A stretch of 48,854 nucleotides of DNA from Pseudomonas crudilactis (GTDB taxonomy: Bacteria > Pseudomonadota > Gammaproteobacteria > Pseudomonadales > Pseudomonadaceae): NCBI RefSeq assembly GCF_013433315.1, contig NZ_WXVV01000038.1, positions 1 to 48,854 on the forward strand, given 5' to 3'. The translations under genes and the position numbers were made by a program. The notes under the pieces were generated by a model. The model was not told the origin of the DNA, ran no database searches, and worked only from the letters and a program-made list of their open reading frames with translations. Below, piece after piece: positions 34,501 to 43,467 of this stretch (the stretch's first letter is position 1; each line of letters opens with the position of its first letter).

Positions 34501-34685
34501 CAATGACTCCGCTTTTGTTTTGTTTTAGTCAGAGCGGCAGATTACCTGCAAACACCACGAGCGTCTGTCCGCGCAATGTCACAACCGCTCACAGGATCAG
34601 GCAAGGATCGCACAGGAATGCACTACTGCTCGGTGCGGCAGAACAGCAAGAATGTCGCCACGACAAACCGATTGAGGATGTTTCC

Positions 34686-35735
34686 ATGCTTGTACAAGCC
34701 TACGGCGCCCACGCTGGCGACAAACCCCTTGAGCCGATGCAGATCAACCGCCGCGCGCCGGCCGCCCATGATGTGCAGATCGATATCGCCTTCTGTGGCA
34801 TCTGCCATTCCGACCTGCACCAGGTGCGCGCGGAATGGGCCGGCACGCAATTCCCGTGTGTACCGGGGCACGAAATCGTCGGCCGCGTGTCGGCCGTCGG
34901 TGCCCATGTTTCGGACTACAAGGTCGGTGATCTGGTCGGCGTCGGTTGCATCGTCGACAGCTGCAAACATTGCGACGACTGCGAAAGCGGTCTGGAAAAC
35001 TACTGCGACGGCATGATCGGCACCTACAACTTCCCGACTCCGGATGCACCGGGCTGGACACTGGGTGGCTATTCGCAAAACATCGTCGTGCATGAACGCT
35101 ACGTGCTGCGCATCCGTCATCCCGAAGCGCAACTGGCCGCCGTCGCGCCACTGTTGTGTGCCGGCATCACCACCTACTCGCCACTGCGTCAGTGGAACGC
35201 CGGCCCCGGCAAGAAAGTCGGCGTGGTCGGCATCGGTGGCCTCGGTCACATGGGCATTAAACTGGCCCATGCTCTGGGCGCGCACGTTGTTGCGTTCACC
35301 ACCTCTGAATCCAAGCGTGAAGCAGCCAAGGCGCTGGGCGCCGATGAGGTTGTGGTGTCGCGCGATGCCGAAGAAATGGCCGCGCACGCCAAGAGTTTCG
35401 ACCTGATCCTCAACACCGTCGCGGCGCCGCACGATCTCGATGCTTTCCTGGTGCTGCTCAAGCGTGATGGCGCCTTGACGCTGGTCGGTGCGCCGGCCAC
35501 CTCGCATCCTTCGCCGAACGTGTTCAACCTGATCATGAAGCGCCGCACGATTGCCGGTTCGATGATCGGCGGCATTGCGGAAACTCAGGAAATGCTCGAT
35601 TTCTGCGCCGAGCACGGCATCGTTTCCGACATCGAACTGATCCGCGCCGACCAGATCAACGAGTCCTACGAGCGCATGCTCAAGGGCGACGTGAAATATC
35701 GCTTCGTGATCGACAACGCGACGTTGGCGGGCTAA
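34686..35735 (+). CDS. Zinc-dependent alcohol dehydrogenase / aldehyde reductase, YahK-like
   Basis: A 349-residue medium-chain dehydrogenase of the cinnamyl-alcohol-dehydrogenase branch. The catalytic zinc site is Cys40, His62 and Glu63 (CGICHSD, PGHEIVG). The structural zinc site is Cys93, 96, 99 and 107. The nucleotide fold is VVGIGGLGHMG. It is the same length as E. coli YahK, a broad NADPH-dependent aldehyde reductase. The start at 34686 has GAGGAT upstream; the longer frame to 34203 overlaps the divergent sugar dehydrogenase gene and is rejected. Confidence 0.88.
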   Translation: MLVQAYGAHAGDKPLEPMQINRRAPAAHDVQIDIAFCGICHSDLHQVRAEWAGTQFPCVPGHEIVGRVSAVGAHVSDYKVGDLVGVGCIVDSCKHCDDCESGLENYCDGMIGTYNFPTPDAPGWTLGGYSQNIVVHERYVLRIRHPEAQLAAVAPLLCAGITTYSPLRQWNAGPGKKVGVVGIGGLGHMGIKLAHALGAHVVAFTTSESKREAAKALGADEVVVSRDAEEMAAHAKSFDLILNTVAAPHDLDAFLVLLKRDGALTLVGAPATSHPSPNVFNLIMKRRTIAGSMIGGIAETQEMLDFCAEHGIVSDIELIRADQINESYERMLKGDVKYRFVIDNATLAG

Positions 35736-35743
35736 GCCTCGGC

Positions 35744-35774
35744 GCCCATTGGCCGTTCAGCGCGGTCAATGGGC
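35744..35774 (+). other. Stem-loop after the YahK-like gene
   Basis: A 12-base stem (GCCCATTGGCCG, 35744-35755, with CGGTCAATGGGC, 35763-35774; one G-T pair) around a 7-base loop. No T run follows. A possible weak terminator. Confidence 0.35.
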
Positions 35775-35858
35775 CATTGAATTCCGTCGCCGGGATTTGA
35801 CAGGCCCGGCGTTGCTCGCCAGAGTCGCACCCCTTTGCCTGCCATCAAGGGGTTGCCG

Positions 35859-36554
35859 TTGAACGAACAGACATTGTCCATGCGCCTTGAGCGCGTGGCT
35901 GCACACGTGCCGGCCGGCGCGCGGCTGGCCGATATCGGCTCGGATCACGGCTATCTGCCGGTGGCGCTGATGCGCCGTGGCCTGATCGCAGCGGCCGTGG
36001 CGGGTGAAGTCGCGTCGACGCCGTTCCATGCGGCCGCACGCACCGTGCGCGAGAATGATCTGCAGCAGCACATCAGTGTGCGCCTGGCTGATGGTCTGGC
36101 GGCCATCGAACCTGACGACGGGATTACCGCCATCACGATCTGCGGCATGGGCGGTGAGACCATCCGCGACATCCTCGACAGCGGCAAAGCCCGTTTGAGC
36201 GGCAAAGAGCGCCTGATCCTGCAACCCAATGGCGGCGAACAACCCTTGCGCCAATGGCTGATGGAAAACGGTTACCGGATCCTCAGCGAAGAACTGCTGC
36301 GGGAGAACCGCTTCCACTATGAAATCATCGTTGCCGAGCGCGCAGCCTCCGTGGCCTACACCGATCAAGAACTGTACTTCGGCCCGCTACAGATGCAGGC
36401 ACGCAGTCCGGAGTTTCTGGCCAAGTGGCAACACAAGCTGCGCGAAAAGCAGAAAACCCTGAGCCAGTTCGCCCGGGCGCAGCAGGCTGTGCCCGAGGCG
36501 AAGGTACGAGAGATCACGTGCCAGGTTGAATGGATTGCGCAGTTGCTGGCTTGA
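35859..36554 (+). CDS. trmK: tRNA (adenine22-N1)-methyltransferase, TrmK-like
   Basis: A 231-residue class I SAM methyltransferase. Motif I is ADIGSDHGYLPVAL; ITICGMGGETI and LQPNGGEQPLRQWL follow, and a helical C-terminal coil (about 185-231) completes the TrmK plan. It modifies A22 of tRNAs. A TTG start at 35859 is proposed: AAGGGG lies 6 bases upstream and the resulting NEQTLSMRL matches the N-terminus of Bacillus TrmK as I recall it. The ATG at 35880 is the alternative. Confidence 0.8.
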   Translation: MNEQTLSMRLERVAAHVPAGARLADIGSDHGYLPVALMRRGLIAAAVAGEVASTPFHAAARTVRENDLQQHISVRLADGLAAIEPDDGITAITICGMGGETIRDILDSGKARLSGKERLILQPNGGEQPLRQWLMENGYRILSEELLRENRFHYEIIVAERAASVAYTDQELYFGPLQMQARSPEFLAKWQHKLREKQKTLSQFARAQQAVPEAKVREITCQVEWIAQLLA

Positions 36555-36813
36555 GAAGCCGGCCGCAGAGGTGCGCATGCCGGTGGAGACACGGCCCGAG
36601 CGGGCCTGGAATCCCGCGAATGGCGATGGCGACATTGGCGTTGCTCAAGCCGTGATCAACGCTCGCGATCAGCGTTGATTACAGGCCGGCATTCGCCAAA
36701 CCCTGGCGCATCCCCTGATCTTTCCTTTAAAAAATGCAGTTGAGTACCGTGCCACATTCGCGCGTTAACGGGAGTTCAAGTGTCCCTGCGAAGTGATACT
36801 GCCCTCCCTTTAA

Positions 36814-37218
36814 TTACAGTTGCGGGAGATCAATATTGTTCTTGCGAAGAATCGACGAAATTTTTTCTATGAACTTGACCGGCAAATCGGTTGAAGCGCC
36901 ATATATATCGACAATTCCGACCTCGACTGCGCTATCCACCACATGACGAAAATCGTCAATATCTTGAGAGGGAATCGATTGTTCAAGATCTGACGGCATA
37001 TCATCTCCTCTTCCATTGAGCGGCAACAACGCACCCTTTTGCTCCCAGTCAGCCAAGCCACCGCCATCAGGAAAACTATCCAGGTGGGCCGTCAATTCAT
37101 CGATGGCCTCGTGTCGAATAGACTTTGCTTCGCAATAAGCCCTTAAAAGCTTTGATGCATAGCGTTGTAAATTTCTCGGGGAGAGAGTTTTGAGCTCACG
37201 TGAAAACTCTGACGTCAT
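36814..37218 (-). CDS. Probable immunity protein for the RHS deaminase toxin
   Basis: A 134-residue soluble protein of no family I recognise: helical first half (SRELKTLSPRNLQRYASKLLRAYCEAK), acidic middle, helical end. It starts one base inside the stop of the deaminase-tipped RHS gene (TAATG), the coupling typical of toxin-immunity pairs. The DNA is visibly richer in A and T than the RHS core, consistent with an acquired tip-immunity cassette. The immunity role is inferred from position alone. Confidence 0.65.
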   Translation of the reverse strand: MTSEFSRELKTLSPRNLQRYASKLLRAYCEAKSIRHEAIDELTAHLDSFPDGGGLADWEQKGALLPLNGRGDDMPSDLEQSIPSQDIDDFRHVVDSAVEVGIVDIYGASTDLPVKFIEKISSILRKNNIDLPQL

Positions 37219-40200
37219 TACTTTCCTCCGCAGCCGCTGCCGCCGACTACATTCAAATTAAACTTCTTCACTAAGGGATTACACACTGAGCACGGCGGTT
37301 TGTCCGTGCCATGTACACCGCTGGTGCTGCTTTTGCCCCTCACATTGGCCACTGAAATTTCAGCGCCGTCCAGATCCAGGCCTTTATTTTTAGCCCTGGC
37401 GATTGCATTGACCTCTGCACATTGCGCATCAAACTCATTGGGCGGGATACCTTTAAGTGCTTCATTGACCTCAGGATTGGAAACGCCACCCTGGTTTCGA
37501 CCTGTGACCACTCGCCCGTCTTTGGTCACTATCACTGCCACCGTATTCGGACGTTTTGATGCTGGCAGTTTCTGCGCCTTGTCTGCAAGCCTACTGGCTG
37601 GCGTCTTGCCTGTCAGGCCTTCAGGGTCAACCCATCCGACAGGGTTTGGAGCATAGGCAAACAGGTTCCACCCACCTGCATAGCTGACTGGATCCTTACT
37701 GATGAAACGTCCGGTTCGCGGATCGTAATACCGATGCCGGTTGTAATGCAGCCCCGTCTCATGATCGTGATACTGCCCCTGAAACCGTATCGGGTTCATC
37801 ACGCCATGCTGCCGCGCCCATTCCGAGCGCTGTTCTGTGACCTGTCCCCACGCCTTGTACTGCGCGGTCCAGGCGATGTCGCCTTGCGCGTCCGTCAATT
37901 CCTGCGGAGTGCCCAGGTGATCGCATTGATACCAGGCCAACGCATCAAAGGGTAATGCCGTAGCCTCGCGATTCCACAATGGGTCTTCATCGAGACTGTA
38001 TTCACCAGTGTATTGCGGTTGGTTTATCAGGTTGATCGGAGCGTGGCGCACCGCTTGCGCGACGGGGACGAAGGAGCCCGGTTCGAAGATGTAGTGAACC
38101 GTGCGACCCGGTTCACCATCGCTTTGTGCAGGGCTGCTTTCAAAGGCGAGGGTGTCGCCATCCCAACCGTACAAGGTAAAGCCGCAGCCGAGTTCGCGCT
38201 GTTTGCGCGCGTGTTCGTTTCTGTTCCAGAGAGAGCCTGCTTCTGGACGCTGTTTGTAGTGCGCGCGGGAGTTTTTGTGCAGGCGGCGTCCCAGTGCGTC
38301 GTAGGCGAAATCCACGCTCAGGCGCGGGTCTTCGAAATGCACCAGTCGATCAAACAAATCCCACTGCAGATCACTGCGTTGGCCGTTGTGCCAGCGCTGG
38401 ATCTGGTTGCCGCGTTCGTCGTAGTCGTAATGCGTGCCGGCGTATTCGCGCAGCAGGTTGTCGACCAGTTTGCTGCGTGGTGGTGTCAGGTCGAGCGGGC
38501 GGCGAATTTCTGTTGCCTTGTCGTCGAGCAGGTTGCCGGCCGGGTCGAAGGCGAAGGTTTCCACGCCTTGACGCGTTGCGGCGCTGAGCAGTCGGCCGAC
38601 CGGATCGTAGCGATAGGCGAGCGGGCCGCGGCGGCTGTCGTTGATGTCGGTCAGTTGGCCGGCAGCGTCATATGTGTATTCGCGTTTGAGCAGCGTGGAT
38701 TTGTCGTCGCTGCGTCCCAGCAACTGTTCCTGCAAACGGCCGGCCGGATCCCAGCTCTGGGTTTGCAGCAGGTGGTTGCCTTGATGACGGGCGACTTCGC
38801 GGTGCAGGTCATCACGCTCGTAGCCGATCAGTTCATGCTCATCCAAGCGCATGCCCAGCAGGTGGCCGCTGCCGTAAGTCAACCAGCTGACGCGGTGGCC
38901 GTCGGGGCGCACGGTGGCAACTCGTTGGTTGAGCACGTCGTACTCGTGCTGCCAGATCGCGACGGTGGGTTTTTCCAGGCCGAGGTAATGCTGGTGCTCG
39001 CGCAGCAGATTGCCGGCCGGGTCGTGGAACCATTGCAGGCGGCTGTCGGCGTTGTCGGCCAGCACCAGGTTGCCGTTGCCATCGTAGGCGAAGGTCTCGC
39101 TTTGCGACTGGTCGCCCAGAGTGGCGCGACGTTCAGTCAAGCGGCCCATCGGGTCGAAGCTCAGCGAGATGACGCGTTGGCCATTGATCGATTGGGCGAG
39201 TCGACCGGTGTCAGCATCGTATTGATAGCTCGTGATGCAGCCATCAAAGCCGGTTTCGTCCAGCAGGCGACCTGCCGGATCGTAGTGAAAATGCGCCCGT
39301 TGTTCGTTCTCGTTTTCCAGGGCCAATAAACGACCGAGGCGATCCCAGTGGTAGTGCAGAGCTTTTTCGTTGGCATCAATGCGTTCGTCAATCAACCCTG
39401 CCGCGTTGTAGCTCCATGTGGTGCAGCGATCCAGGCCATCGACATGGGTTAACAATCGACCTTCGGCATCGCGCTCAAAGCGCTCTTCGGTCTTGTCCGG
39501 GTGCTTGATCAGCACCAAGTGTCCAGCCTTGTATTGGTACTCGGTGCTGTTCCCGGCGGCGTCGGTAAAGCAGACAATTTGCCCCAGTTCGTTATATTCC
39601 CAGGCACTGGTCTTGCAGGAGCAATCAACGTATTCCAGCAACTGGCCGGCGTCGTTGTAGGCCAAGGTCTTCTCGTTGCCGTTGGCATCCTTGATCACCG
39701 TGGGCTGACCGGACTTGCTGTAGGCGTACTCGGTCTTGTTGCCCAGTGGATCGACACTTTCAACGAGGTTGCCCTGGTCGTCATAGGCACGCAGCCATTG
39801 ACCGCCCTCGGCATCGCTGATCTTGATCAGCATGTCCTGATCGTCGTAGGCGTAGTGCATCACCGTGTGATCGGCGCGAATGTGCTCGAGCAAGTTGCTG
39901 CGCTCGTCAAAGCTGAAGCGATCGGTACTGCCGTCGGCATTCACATGGCGAACCACGTTTTTTGCTTCATCGCGAAAGAACCACTCCGAGCGCTCATCCG
40001 GGTAGCGAATGCGGTAGGTGTAGCCAAGGATGTCGTAGTAGTGCCACGTCTCATTGCCGAGGGCATCGGTGACGTAGGTCAGACGAATGTTTTCGTCCCA
40101 CTCCAGGCGCGTGTCGAAACTGCCGTCATCGGCCCATTCGCGGATGGCTTTGGCCTTGGCGCTCTGGCCATCCCACTGCAGATTCATACCGCGCCCGGTG

Positions 40201-41939
40201 CGGTCGGTGTAACGGGTGATCAGGTGATGCTCGAACTGATACGACCAGACTGCGCCGTTCTCGTCCTGCGCCTGAATCAGATCGCCATAGGCATCGTAAT
40301 GGTAAGCACAAAGCTGTCGTAGTGGCTCGCCATCAACGATCTCCCAGAGGCCGATAAACCGACCGTGATCATCGATCATCGTGCCAAGGTGCAGATGCAC
40401 CTTGCTGGTGTCGTTTTCCTGATAGGTGATCAGGTCCGAGAGCACCGCTTGTTCGCCAAGTCGATGCTCGTAATGCAGCATGATTCCGGCGCCGCTACGC
40501 AACGAGATGTTGCTCAGCACATAGCGCTGGCCCCGTCGCACGTAGCTTTCCTTGCGTTCGAAACCGCGGCACAACAATAGTTGATCTTCACTGGCACGAA
40601 CCAGCGTGATGTTCTCGATGGCGTCGTAGTGGAACAGTCCGACTCCGGGCAACGGATAGCTGTGGTTGCGGCCGTCGACGTCGTAGAACGTCAAGCCATC
40701 GTCGACGCAGTCAAACCGTGTGCTGAACTCGTTGATCCAGCGGGCACCGAGTTCGCTCTGATCGTAGGCGCCAAGGCGTGAATTATAGGTACGCGTCCAC
40801 TCGATCGGGAACGGCCCGGACAGGCTGAAATCGGTATGGCTGAAGCTCTCCGAACCCAACGCAAAACTGATGCTGTGAGCGGTAGTGGAACAGGCGCAAT
40901 TTTTCTTCGGTGCGGGCGCGTGTGTTGCTGGAGCTTGTTGCGCGGTGGCTTCCAGCCTGCCCTCACCGGCCTTGTGCTGAGCTTTGGACGTAGTGCCGGG
41001 TTTGACACTGGCGCCTTGACCATGAGAACGCCGCTTACGCCAAGTCACCACGGCACCTGCGAGCATTTGCAGCAGCCAACCGATGGAGTGCTTGACACCG
41101 GGATCGCCCAGTTTCTTCATCTGGGTTCGCAGTTCCGTGCCCATGGTGCGCAGCATTGACGTGTTGCTCAACACCAATGCCTTGGCACTGTCGGGCAGCA
41201 GGTTCTTCGCAGCGGTGTTGGCGACACCTTTTCCTGCAGCCTTGTAGGCACTGAACGCGGCACCGAAAATATTGCCAATGGCCGCCTTGGGGTTGTGCAG
41301 TAATTGACCACTGGCCGCACTCATCTTCGCACTCGCGGCCTTCATGTCGCCTTTTGCGTCGAGCTTGCCGTTGACTACGGTTTCCAGGCCCTTGGCAATC
41401 TCGTTTACTGCTTTCTGACCTAGCTCGCCTGCGTCGTCAAGAATGCTCGCCAGCTTGGGTTTGGCCTGTTCGACGAAGTCATCGATGGTACCGACGATGG
41501 TGGCATTCAAATGTCCGATCAGGACTTCTATCAGCGAGTCACCCAACAACATTTTTGCGCTGTTGCGCAGTTCCTGACGGACCAGTGACAAGGTCGGACG
41601 CAGGGTCATGCGCGCCGACGCCATGGTCGGCGGTGCCGGCAGCACACCGATCAGATTGATGCCCAGGCTGACCCAGTCGAGGACTTGCCGCTGCTTGCTT
41701 TTGGCCAGCGTGACGATATCTCCGAGCGCATCCACCAGGGCCATGATGTTGCCCACGACCGGCAACGCGCCAGCGACGTTCTTGACGCGTTCAAGGGTGA
41801 CCACGCCACCGCTGATCGATTGCAGCCAGGCGTCAAATTTCGCTGCCCCGCGCCCGACGTCTTTGATGTCGATGGTGTTGAGCGGCACGACCGCTACTTG
41901 CGGCTCACGTTTTTTCGCAACAGCGGTTTCAGTGGTCAT
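37218..41939 (-). CDS. RHS-repeat T6SS effector with YwqJ-like deaminase tip
   Basis: A 1573-residue polymorphic toxin. Residues 1 to ~330 form an N-terminal region with hydrophobic stretches (one near 285-300) and no PAAR motif. A DUF6531-like entry domain (about 345-420, SFALGSESFSHTDFS) comes next, followed by dozens of YD repeats forming the RHS cocoon. The core ends with DPVSYAGGWN ... WVDPEGL, the self-cleavage boundary. The last 131 residues (1443-1573) hold CAE (1507-1509) and PCSVC (1549-1553), the zinc site of cytidine-deaminase-fold toxins. It would be delivered by type VI secretion, probably capped by the PAAR protein encoded just upstream, and deaminate nucleic acid or nucleotides in rivals. 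Confidence 0.9.
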   Translation of the reverse strand: MTTETAVAKKREPQVAVVPLNTIDIKDVGRGAAKFDAWLQSISGGVVTLERVKNVAGALPVVGNIMALVDALGDIVTLAKSKQRQVLDWVSLGINLIGVLPAPPTMASARMTLRPTLSLVRQELRNSAKMLLGDSLIEVLIGHLNATIVGTIDDFVEQAKPKLASILDDAGELGQKAVNEIAKGLETVVNGKLDAKGDMKAASAKMSAASGQLLHNPKAAIGNIFGAAFSAYKAAGKGVANTAAKNLLPDSAKALVLSNTSMLRTMGTELRTQMKKLGDPGVKHSIGWLLQMLAGAVVTWRKRRSHGQGASVKPGTTSKAQHKAGEGRLEATAQQAPATHAPAPKKNCACSTTAHSISFALGSESFSHTDFSLSGPFPIEWTRTYNSRLGAYDQSELGARWINEFSTRFDCVDDGLTFYDVDGRNHSYPLPGVGLFHYDAIENITLVRASEDQLLLCRGFERKESYVRRGQRYVLSNISLRSGAGIMLHYEHRLGEQAVLSDLITYQENDTSKVHLHLGTMIDDHGRFIGLWEIVDGEPLRQLCAYHYDAYGDLIQAQDENGAVWSYQFEHHLITRYTDRTGRGMNLQWDGQSAKAKAIREWADDGSFDTRLEWDENIRLTYVTDALGNETWHYYDILGYTYRIRYPDERSEWFFRDEAKNVVRHVNADGSTDRFSFDERSNLLEHIRADHTVMHYAYDDQDMLIKISDAEGGQWLRAYDDQGNLVESVDPLGNKTEYAYSKSGQPTVIKDANGNEKTLAYNDAGQLLEYVDCSCKTSAWEYNELGQIVCFTDAAGNSTEYQYKAGHLVLIKHPDKTEERFERDAEGRLLTHVDGLDRCTTWSYNAAGLIDERIDANEKALHYHWDRLGRLLALENENEQRAHFHYDPAGRLLDETGFDGCITSYQYDADTGRLAQSINGQRVISLSFDPMGRLTERRATLGDQSQSETFAYDGNGNLVLADNADSRLQWFHDPAGNLLREHQHYLGLEKPTVAIWQHEYDVLNQRVATVRPDGHRVSWLTYGSGHLLGMRLDEHELIGYERDDLHREVARHQGNHLLQTQSWDPAGRLQEQLLGRSDDKSTLLKREYTYDAAGQLTDINDSRRGPLAYRYDPVGRLLSAATRQGVETFAFDPAGNLLDDKATEIRRPLDLTPPRSKLVDNLLREYAGTHYDYDERGNQIQRWHNGQRSDLQWDLFDRLVHFEDPRLSVDFAYDALGRRLHKNSRAHYKQRPEAGSLWNRNEHARKQRELGCGFTLYGWDGDTLAFESSPAQSDGEPGRTVHYIFEPGSFVPVAQAVRHAPINLINQPQYTGEYSLDEDPLWNREATALPFDALAWYQCDHLGTPQELTDAQGDIAWTAQYKAWGQVTEQRSEWARQHGVMNPIRFQGQYHDHETGLHYNRHRYYDPRTGRFISKDPVSYAGGWNLFAYAPNPVGWVDPEGLTGKTPASRLADKAQKLPASKRPNTVAVIVTKDGRVVTGRNQGGVSNPEVNEALKGIPPNEFDAQCAEVNAIARAKNKGLDLDGAEISVANVRGKSSTSGVHGTDKPPCSVCNPLVKKFNLNVVGGSGCGGK
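37614..41939. repeat. Duplicated RHS core, copy 1 (copy 2 at 43762-48089)
   Basis: The two RHS genes match from the first residues (PQVA-VPLN-ID...) to the cleavage boundary. Long stretches are identical at protein level, especially the YD-repeat core (37.7-40.7 kb against 43.9-46.9 kb). Divergence is abrupt after DP-GL. A direct repeat of more than 4 kb is a substrate for homologous recombination. Confidence 0.9.
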
Positions 41940-42048
41940 TGCAGTTTCTCACCCGTCAGAGGTCCGTTCTCAGGAAAGTGATTGAAAGCGTTTGTCCGTG
42001 CAGGTCAAACGCCACGCCGCTGGCTCTCCATCAGCGGCATTGCAGCAT

Positions 42049-42312
42049 TCAGCTGACGACCGCGCCTTTCGGGCCACTGGCAATCAGCGCAGCGCCGCAG
42101 GCGGTTTTCATGCCATCTAGCGCGATGGGCGTGCCATCGACGGTGTAAGTGCTGCTGCCCTCGGCAATCGGGAATATTCCTTTGCACAACGGGCAACTGA
42201 CTTTGTGACCGACCCCGGCAATGGGCTTGCCGTTGAGGTCAGTCTGGGAGAAAGCTTCGAGGACCTTGCCACCGTGAGTGGTGGAGTCGCCCAAGCGAAT
42301 GGCGTCTTTCAT
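42049..42312 (-). CDS. PAAR-domain protein (T6SS spike tip)
   Basis: An 87-residue protein that is almost entirely PAAR domain: AIRLGDSTTHGGKVL, GVGHKVSCPLCKG, TVDGTPIALDGMKTACGAALI. PAAR proteins cap the VgrG spike and attach effectors. The gene ends 109 bases before the deaminase-tipped RHS gene, so it probably mounts that effector. The ATG at 42312 lies just past an upstream in-frame extension that lacks the family signature. Confidence 0.9.
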   Translation of the reverse strand: MKDAIRLGDSTTHGGKVLEAFSQTDLNGKPIAGVGHKVSCPLCKGIFPIAEGSSTYTVDGTPIALDGMKTACGAALIASGPKGAVVS

Positions 42313-42404
42313 GTTGTCACTCCTTTGACCAAGCTGCTGATATTCCAATTGATCCACGGGATCAATCAAATGCGAAACCGGGGGTGAACCGGCTTCAATA
42401 TTTC

Positions 42405-42746
42405 TTACTCAGCCATCCAGACGTCTTCATAGCCGGCTGTATCAATGATGAATTTTGCGCCAGTGGGCAGACAAAGATAATTCACAACATGAGGCAACAT
42501 TTCACTTAGGTGGTGAACATGGACAGGCTTGTAAAAATCATCCGCCGCCGAGTACTCACCGCAGTGGATGAACCAACTGATATTACCGGCCTCGGGCAAT
42601 TGCACTCTTGTGCCGTATATCGGCGACTGGCCAAGCGAATCAATAGCAACCGCGACCATCTCTTCGGGCGGTTGCACAGGCATTCCATACTTGCTACAGA
42701 TTTTTGTCTGTGCCTGATCCGGATAAACAGCTTCAGCCTTTTGCAT
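42405..42746 (-). CDS. Imm33-like putative immunity protein
   Basis: A 113-residue protein. The pattern ICSKYGMPVQPPE ... WFIHCGEYSAADDFYKPVHVHHLSEMLP ... YEDVWM resembles the Imm33 / DUF2185-type immunity proteins often found beside RHS toxins; this is recognition by pattern with moderate certainty. It is the second immunity-like gene after the HNH-tipped RHS gene and has no adjacent toxin of its own, so it may be an orphan left from an earlier tip. The DNA is A+T-richer than the RHS cores. Confidence 0.6.
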   Translation of the reverse strand: MQKAEAVYPDQAQTKICSKYGMPVQPPEEMVAVAIDSLGQSPIYGTRVQLPEAGNISWFIHCGEYSAADDFYKPVHVHHLSEMLPHVVNYLCLPTGAKFIIDTAGYEDVWMAE

Positions 42747-42949
42747 TAATCAGATCCCTAGCTTGGTTTCCATACATTTTGAATAAGACGATGCATGCCA
42801 ACCCTGTTTTCTTGAGCAGACAGGGCAATGTGACTGCACAGCCAACAATGAGGACTGCGTAACATCGTTAGGATATTAATAGGGACAGACTACGATTAAT
42901 AAACTCCAGATCGCGGCCTGTCTCCACTCCCCCCTTAGGGCTTACTCAA

Positions 42950-43456
42950 TCAATGAGCTAGTAGTGGTAAAGAAGCCAATGACAGGCACTCCCCTAGACG
43001 AGATGACTCAATATCTGAGTGCTGCAGACAAGCATCCTCATATGCAATATTTTCCCCATCAGCAATATTGGACAAATATCTGTCGATTGCGAAAAAATCA
43101 CAATCTGAGGGAATATCCACTGTAAACAGCGACATTTCCTGACTAACTGAGCACGAGGCACCGAACTGATGAAGATCAGCGATTATTTTACTTTTCTCTT
43201 CAGTATCACTGGCAAAAACTCTGACAGTCGAATGGCCACCCTGTTTTGCGACACGCACAGCTATCATCTCATCGCCACTGGACTTTACCTGCACGGAATC
43301 TCCCTTACTCACGCCATAAACGTAATAGGGAGTATTGTCTAAGGTATAGGTGCCATCACCGGCATAGATACCCCAAATCGACTCAGCAGATACAGGAGGA
43401 TAATCATCCTCGTCAGGCGTTAACTCAAAGACAATCTTGTGAAAAATATCTTTCAT
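42950..43456 (-). CDS. DUF4265-type protein, probable immunity to the HNH toxin
   Basis: A 168-residue soluble protein. DEDDYPPVSAESIWG, DGTYTLDNTPYYVYGVSKGD and GGHSTVRVF match the DUF4265 pattern. It begins 11 bases after the stop of the HNH-tipped RHS gene, the standard place for the cognate immunity gene. The 203-base gap after it (42747-42949) is A+T-rich and shows no gene. Confidence 0.7.
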   Translation of the reverse strand: MKDIFHKIVFELTPDEDDYPPVSAESIWGIYAGDGTYTLDNTPYYVYGVSKGDSVQVKSSGDEMIAVRVAKQGGHSTVRVFASDTEEKSKIIADLHQFGASCSVSQEMSLFTVDIPSDCDFFAIDRYLSNIADGENIAYEDACLQHSDIESSRLGECLSLASLPLLAH

Positions 43457-43467
43457 ACTTTATACGC

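Noticed and set aside
36655..36679. Perfect 9-base hairpin between trmK and the immunity gene, considered as a terminator
   Set aside because: No T run on either strand; its role cannot be supported beyond being a hairpin.
38013..39329. Long plus-strand frame (438 codons) opposite the deaminase-tipped RHS gene, and similar frames opposite the second copy
   Set aside because: It is the antisense of repetitive, high-G+C RHS codons, recurs in both copies for that reason, and has no ribosome-binding site or recognisable domain.
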